In this document: one piece after another, positions 14,564-17,813 of the stretch
Layout of the letters: each line of letters opens with the position of its first letter
Numbering within the stretch: the stretch's first letter is position 1
Source: RGIG1828 sp045546535
Lineage (GTDB): Bacteria; Bacillota; Clostridia; UMGS1810
Reading direction: 5' to 3'
NCBI GenBank assembly: GCA_045546535.1
Contig: JAZQDA010000132.1
Coordinates: 1-17,813 of the forward strand
Length of the DNA: 17,813 nt
Position numbers and translations under genes: made by a program
The notes under the pieces: generated by a model
The model's input: only the letters and a program-made list of their open reading frames with translations
Told to the model about the DNA's origin: nothing
Databases searched by the model: none

Positions 14564-14667
14564 ATTTTATGCATAAAATGTATCAATATACATAAAAAAT
14601 ACAGTAAAATGGCACTTTACGATGCATAAATATAGTAAAATTTAAATAAAATGCAAAAATTTTGCAT
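14564..14667 (+). promoter_or_regulatory. Cluster of ArgR-box-like palindromes upstream of the amino-acid transporter
   Basis: ATTTTATGCATAAAAT (14564-14579) is a perfect 16-bp palindrome. ATGTAT-N4-ATACAT follows at 14578-14593. GATGCATAAATAT lies at 14621-14633. ATGCAAAAATTTTGCAT (14651-14667) is a perfect 17-bp palindrome. The TGCATAAA core occurs three times. Arginine-repressor boxes have the form TGNATAAWWATNCA, so these are good candidates, but a different regulator is possible. Confidence 0.55.
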
Positions 14668-14675
14668 AAAAGTTA

Positions 14676-14704
14676 TTGACAAGAAGAAAATGTTGTGCTA
14701 AACT
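14676..14704 (+). promoter_or_regulatory. Sigma-A-type promoter for the amino-acid ABC transporter operon
   Basis: TTGACA (14676-14681), a 17-bp spacer and TAAACT (14699-14704), with TGTGC before the -10 (extended type). The nearest palindrome ends 8 bp upstream of the -35, so the regulator would sit just upstream of polymerase. Confidence 0.75.
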
Positions 14705-14768
14705 TAGTTTCAAGCAAAGGGGATTTGACTTTTCAAATTCTACATTTAAATTTTAGGAGGAAACAAAA

Positions 14769-15509
14769 ATGAAAAAACTTTTATCACTTGTACTCGTACT
14801 TATTATGTGTGTATGCGTATTCGCAGGATGCGCAGGAGACAAAAAAGACGATAACAAACTCACAATGGCTACCAGCGCGGACTTCCCGCCGTATGAATAC
14901 TACGAAAATGATGAAATCGTAGGTATTGATATCGAAATTATGAACGCTGTTTGCGAAATAATCGGTATGGAACTCGAGCCCCAGGATATGAGTTTTGACT
15001 CAGTTATCGGCGCTACACAGACAGGTAAAACTGATATCGCTATGAGCGGTATAACAATTACAGAAGACAGAAAAAATATGATTGACTTCACAATCCCTTA
15101 CACATCAACTGCTCAGTCAATTATCGTAGCAGCAGATGGCGAAATCAGTGCAAAGGCAGATCTTGAAGGCAAAAAAATCGGTGTTCAGATTAACACAACA
15201 GGCGATACACAGGTTACTGAAGAATTCGGTGATGATGCTGTAGAACGTTTCCAGAACGGCGCTCTTGCAGTAGAAAGCCTCAAAAACGGTAAAATCGACT
15301 GTGTAGTTATCGACGGCGAAGTTGCAAAAGCACTTGTTGCTGCAAACGAAGGCCTTGAAATTATTGCTGATGCATACTCAATTGAAGAATATGCTATCGC
15401 TATCAAAAAAGGCAATACAGAACTTCTTGATAAAATCAACGGTGCTCTCGAACAACTTCTTGCAGACGGCACAATCGATGCAATTATGGACAAATATATT
15501 GAAGAATAA
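14769..15509 (+). CDS. Amino-acid ABC transporter, substrate-binding lipoprotein
   Basis: Protein of 246 aa with AGGAGG (14755-14760) 8 bp before the ATG. The signal peptide ends in the lipobox VFAGC (C21, lipidated). It is a family 3 solute-binding protein: MATSADFPPYEYY at the N-domain, GITITEDRKNMIDF with R101 (which in this family holds the ligand carboxylate), and VVIDGEVAKAL with D182 (ligand amino group). It captures a free amino acid outside the membrane for the permease and ATPase downstream. The ArgR-like boxes before it suggest a basic amino acid, possibly arginine, but the residues do not settle this. A hairpin follows the gene before the permease, consistent with making more binding protein than permease. 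Confidence 0.93.
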   Translation: MKKLLSLVLVLIMCVCVFAGCAGDKKDDNKLTMATSADFPPYEYYENDEIVGIDIEIMNAVCEIIGMELEPQDMSFDSVIGATQTGKTDIAMSGITITEDRKNMIDFTIPYTSTAQSIIVAADGEISAKADLEGKKIGVQINTTGDTQVTEEFGDDAVERFQNGALAVESLKNGKIDCVVIDGEVAKALVAANEGLEIIADAYSIEEYAIAIKKGNTELLDKINGALEQLLADGTIDAIMDKYIEE

Positions 15510-15534
15510 TTCAGTATAAATTCTGTTATGGAAC

Positions 15535-15572
15535 TTATAAAAGAGGTAGGATTCTATCTACCTCTTTTATAA
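15535..15572 (+). terminator. Intercistronic hairpin between binding protein and permease
   Basis: A perfect 15-bp stem TTATAAAAGAGGTAG/CTACCTCTTTTATAA (15535-15549 with 15558-15572) with one more wobble pair and a short loop. The U-run is imbedded in the stem and the downstream run is poor, so it is probably a partial terminator or an mRNA 3'-end shield that favours the binding protein. Confidence 0.7.
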
Positions 15573-15605
15573 TGTATAATCTAATTTTGAAAGGAATCCG
15601 GTAAA

Positions 15606-16319
15606 ATGACATTTAAGGAAAGGTTTTTTCTTAATTTCATAAAAGATTCGCGTTGGCATTATCTTACCGACGGCCTTCTTGTAACCCTTGAGGTTACATT
15701 TTTTGCAGTGCTTCTCGGTATTGTGATAGGTGTTATAGTTGCTGCGGTGCGTTCTACACACGATAAACTTATTGAAAACACAAAGTCAAAGTTTTCAAGA
15801 TTTATACTTAAGTTTTTCAATTCTATTGCCAATGTTTATCTGACAGTAATAAGGGGTACTCCTGTTACTGTTCAACTTATGATTGCATACTACATAATTT
15901 TTGTTGCTTCAAACAATAAGATTTTGGTTGCGGTACTTGCATTTGGTATCAACTCAGGTGCCTATGTTGCAGAAATTGTGCGCTCAGGCATTATGAGTAT
16001 TGATGAAGGACAGTCTGAAGCGGGTAGAAGCCTTGGTTTTAACTATGTGCAGACAATGTTTTACATCGTTCTTCCACAGGCTTTTAAAAATGTACTTCCT
16101 GCCCTTGCAAATGAATTTATAGTTCTTCTCAAAGAAACCTCTGTCAGCGGTTATGTTGCTCTTCAGGACCTTACACGCGGCGGAGACATTATCCGCGGAA
16201 GAACCTATGATGCATTCTTCCCGCTCCTTGCAGTAGCAGGAATTTATCTTATTATGGTAATGGGCTTTACTAAACTTGTATCCCTTCTTGAAAGGAGGTT
16301 GCGCAAGAGTGAACGCTGA
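15606..16319 (+). CDS. Amino-acid ABC transporter permease
   Basis: Protein of 237 aa. Membrane helices lie at about 21-48, 78-101, 104-125, 175-190 and 205-228. The HisM-type EAA loop reads EAGRSLGFNYVQTMFYIVLP (138-157), with the invariant G, and docks the ATPase. The polar amino-acid transporter motif RGTPVTVQL (83-91) is also present. AAAGGA (15590-15595) lies 10 bp before the ATG. It overlaps the ATPase gene start by 11 nt. A single permease gene implies a homodimer channel. Confidence 0.93.
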   Translation: MTFKERFFLNFIKDSRWHYLTDGLLVTLEVTFFAVLLGIVIGVIVAAVRSTHDKLIENTKSKFSRFILKFFNSIANVYLTVIRGTPVTVQLMIAYYIIFVASNNKILVAVLAFGINSGAYVAEIVRSGIMSIDEGQSEAGRSLGFNYVQTMFYIVLPQAFKNVLPALANEFIVLLKETSVSGYVALQDLTRGGDIIRGRTYDAFFPLLAVAGIYLIMVMGFTKLVSLLERRLRKSER

Positions 16320-17052
16320 TTTTTTAATTGAAACCAAAGACCTTTGCAAACACTATAACAAGGGCGTAATAAAAGCACTCGACGGTGTATCGGCAGGTAT
16401 ACAAAAAGGCGAGGTTGTTGTAGTAATCGGCCCTTCAGGAAGCGGTAAATCAACATTCCTGCGTTCTCTTAACCTTCTTGAAATGCCGACATCAGGCAGT
16501 ATAGTTTTTGAAGGTCACGAAATAACAGACCCTAAAGTGAACATAAACATTCACCGTCAGAAAATGGGAATGGTGTTCCAGCAGTTCAACCTTTTCCCGC
16601 ATATGACGGTTCTGGGCAATATGACACTTGCTCCTATGAAACTTCTGAAAATGAGCAAGGAAGAAGCGGAGAAAAAAGCACTTGACCTCCTTGACAGAGT
16701 AGGCCTAAAAGACCGTGCAAATTCATATCCCTCACAACTGTCCGGCGGACAAAAACAGAGGGTTGCAATAGTAAGAGCACTTTGTATGAACCCCGATGTT
16801 ATGCTATTTGACGAACCCACATCTGCGCTCGACCCCGAAATGGTAGGCGAGGTATTGGACGTTATGAAAAGCCTTGCAAAAGAGGGTATGACAATGGTTG
16901 TTGTAACTCACGAAATGGGCTTTGCAAGAGAAGTTGCAGACCGTGTTATCTTTATGGCGGACGGTAAAATCGAAGAAGAGGGAAAACCCGAAGATATCTT
17001 CTCTAATCCCCAAAACCCCAGAACACAGCAGTTTTTACAGAGTATATTATAA
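16309..17052 (+). CDS. Amino-acid ABC transporter ATP-binding protein (GlnQ type)
   Basis: ATPase of 247 aa that powers the preceding permease from the cytoplasm. The start is GTG 16309 with AAAGGAGG (16291-16298) 10 bp upstream, inside the end of the permease gene. Motifs are Walker A GPSGSGKS (41-48), Q-loop MVFQQFNLFPHMT, signature LSGGQKQR (144-151), Walker B VMLFDEP (164-170), D-loop SALDPE and the switch His H201 (VVVTHEMGF). The NLFPHMTVLGN and HEMGFAREVADRV stretches are typical of polar amino-acid importers. It ends just before a strong terminator, closing the three-gene operon. Confidence 0.95.
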   Translation: MNADFLIETKDLCKHYNKGVIKALDGVSAGIQKGEVVVVIGPSGSGKSTFLRSLNLLEMPTSGSIVFEGHEITDPKVNINIHRQKMGMVFQQFNLFPHMTVLGNMTLAPMKLLKMSKEEAEKKALDLLDRVGLKDRANSYPSQLSGGQKQRVAIVRALCMNPDVMLFDEPTSALDPEMVGEVLDVMKSLAKEGMTMVVVTHEMGFAREVADRVIFMADGKIEEEGKPEDIFSNPQNPRTQQFLQSIL

Positions 17053-17053
17053 T

Positions 17054-17086
17054 AAAAAGAGCCTTGCTTACCGCAAGGCTCTTTTT
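17054..17086. terminator. Strong terminator closing the transporter operon
   Basis: A perfect 14-bp stem AAAAAGAGCCTTGC/GCAAGGCTCTTTTT (17054-17067 with 17073-17086), a 5-nt loop and T5 on the 3' side. A-rich on the other side, so it can serve both strands. Confidence 0.92.
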
Positions 17087-17090
17087 GAGG

Positions 17091-17180
17091 TAATAAGTAA
17101 GAGGAAATAGTGAATAGGTAATGAAGTTTTTCGCTATGCGAAAAACAACCAAACTTATTACTTCTTCACTATTACTTTTT
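17091..17180. repeat. Palindromic intergenic repeat-like element
   Basis: An imperfect stem of about 20 bp (17106-17126 with 17154-17173, one indel and about two mismatches) encloses a perfect 8-bp hairpin TTTTTCGC-TAT-GCGAAAAA (17127-17145). It contains no gene and sits between two terminators. Such palindromes are often dispersed, MITE- or REP-like elements, but one copy alone cannot show this. Confidence 0.55.
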
Positions 17181-17185
17181 CCCTC

Positions 17186-17219
17186 AAAAAAGGGTTTGGC
17201 AAAAGCCAAACCCTTTTTT
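17186..17219. terminator. Bidirectional terminator after the GNAT-like gene
   Basis: A perfect 15-bp stem AAAAAAGGGTTTGGC/GCCAAACCCTTTTTT (17186-17200 with 17205-17219) around AAAA. It overlaps the minus-strand stop codon (17218-17220). With the one at 17054 it separates the two converging operons. Confidence 0.9.
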
Positions 17220-17604
17220 AGTTGCAGTGCTCTGTAAAATATCCGTCAAGACAAAGAAAATATTTATAATCTTTGTTTAAAGTTATTTCTCCAGGGATTT
17301 CTGCATCTTTTTTAAATCTTAAAGATGTCAAAAGTCTGTCATCTTCCATATCAGATACCACATATTTTATTCCTGAAAGGTCAAGCATATTTAGAAGAGA
17401 TTTTCCTATGCCGAATTCGAGATTAAACATTTTATACTCGTCTTTCATTTTTATGCCTGAAAGAACTGCATAGCCGTTTTCTGTAACAACCGCACCCGCG
17501 CCGAGCACTTCGCCCGACTCTTGCGCCGACATAACAACTGAATTTTCGGGGAATCCGAAATCTTTATATAAAGAACTGTCCTGAGTTTTTTTAATTTCTA
17601 TCAT
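17218..17604 (-). CDS. Short GNAT-like hypothetical protein
   Basis: Protein of 128 aa from ATG 17604 (complement), with GGAG just upstream inside the end of the preceding gene; an ATG at 17625 would add 7 residues and overlap it. A segment LEFGIGKSLLNMLDLSGIKYVVSD (part of residues 62-85) followed by LLTSLRFKKD resembles the acetyl-CoA helix and C-terminal strand region of GNAT acetyltransferases. The N-terminal half shows ESGEVLGAGAVVTENGYAVL, a GNAT-like beta hairpin. No catalytic residue is clear. It lies directly after the pseudouridine synthase gene with one base between stop and start, so the two are cotranscribed. Function is not assigned. Confidence 0.7.
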   Translation of the reverse strand: MIEIKKTQDSSLYKDFGFPENSVVMSAQESGEVLGAGAVVTENGYAVLSGIKMKDEYKMFNLEFGIGKSLLNMLDLSGIKYVVSDMEDDRLLTSLRFKKDAEIPGEITLNKDYKYFLCLDGYFTEHCN

Positions 17605-17605
17605 T

Positions 17606-17813
17606 TTACTCCGTCCTGTCTGCATTTTTTAAAATAAGATTTATTTCCGCATCTTTGAGATGACGCCATTTGCCAAGAGGAAGATTGCCAAGGCTGAGTC
17701 CGCCCTCGGATATTCTTTTGAGCGCGATAACTTTAAAGCCGACAGATGCACACATCTTTCTCACCTGACGGTTTCTGCCCTCGTGAATGGTCACCAGCAG
17801 CCTTGCGCTTTCT
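17606..17813 (-). CDS. RsuA/RluB-family pseudouridine synthase, C-terminal fragment cut by the window edge
   Basis: About 68 C-terminal residues are visible; the frame is open to the window end, so the gene continues outside. The segment TIHEGRNRQVRKMCASVGF is the conserved C-terminal motif of the RsuA/RluB/RluE/RluF family, followed by LKRISEGGLSLGNLPLGKWR. These enzymes convert specific rRNA uridines to pseudouridine. RluB is the likely member in this group (23S rRNA), but RsuA cannot be excluded from this piece alone. It is the first visible gene of a two-gene minus-strand unit. Confidence 0.88.
   Translation of the reverse strand, partial: ESARLLVTIHEGRNRQVRKMCASVGFKVIALKRISEGGLSLGNLPLGKWRHLKDAEINLILKNADRTE

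Overview
The window comes from the chromosome of a low-GC, Gram-positive anaerobe, most likely an uncultured gut-type member of the Clostridia (Bacillota). The evidence is A/T-rich codon use, strong AGGAGG-type ribosome binding sites, sigma-A-like promoters with 17-bp spacers, a lipobox substrate-binding protein, and a HydE radical-SAM maturase, which implies an [FeFe]-hydrogenase elsewhere in the genome. I see no phage, plasmid, transposase or CRISPR signature. Most of the window is ordinary core chromosome.

Layout. (1) Positions 1-784 hold the 3' part of a CdaR/PucR-type regulator. (2) Positions 848-5279 form a cell-division and cell-wall block: ftsE, ftsX, a secreted coiled-coil M23 peptidase and an S41 (CtpA/CtpB-like) protease, closed by a terminator. 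FtsX is unusually long because its extracellular domain is present twice in tandem. (3) Positions 5328-5899 are a gene-poor stretch with short open fragments and a repeated 14-mer, ending in a hairpin. (4) Positions 5961-7947 hold an EamA permease and a Gfo/Idh/MocA oxidoreductase, each with its own promoter. (5) Positions 8002-12265 form a sulfur, tRNA-modification and Fe-S block: tcdA, a NifS/IscS desulfurase, a NifU/IscU scaffold, a TtcA-like PP-loop protein and hydE. (6) Positions 12266-12619 are intergenic, with a perfect terminator followed by an about 200-bp stretch of nested inverted repeats that folds on paper like a multibranched RNA. (7) A minus-strand ParB/Noc-like gene diverges from a plus-strand amidohydrolase. 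(8) Positions 14564-17052 hold an amino-acid ABC transporter (binding protein, permease, ATPase) behind a promoter with several ArgR-box-like palindromes. (9) After two terminators and a palindromic repeat come two minus-strand genes: a short GNAT-like protein and the end of an RsuA/RluB pseudouridine synthase.

How the genes work together. FtsEX is expected to gate an extracellular murein hydrolase at the septum, and the next gene encodes a plausible partner with an intact zinc site. The desulfurase and scaffold can supply sulfur and Fe-S clusters to TtcA and HydE, and TcdA acts on the t6A tRNA modification, so block 5 reads as a sulfur/Fe-S supply line with its clients. The transporter is a self-contained uptake system, probably for a polar or basic amino acid.

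The items most worth a second look are the duplicated FtsX ectodomain, the structured element at 12336-12535, the palindromes before the transporter, and the sulfur/tRNA/HydE grouping. None is proven to be a new system. All functional calls are from reading the sequence; no database search was run.
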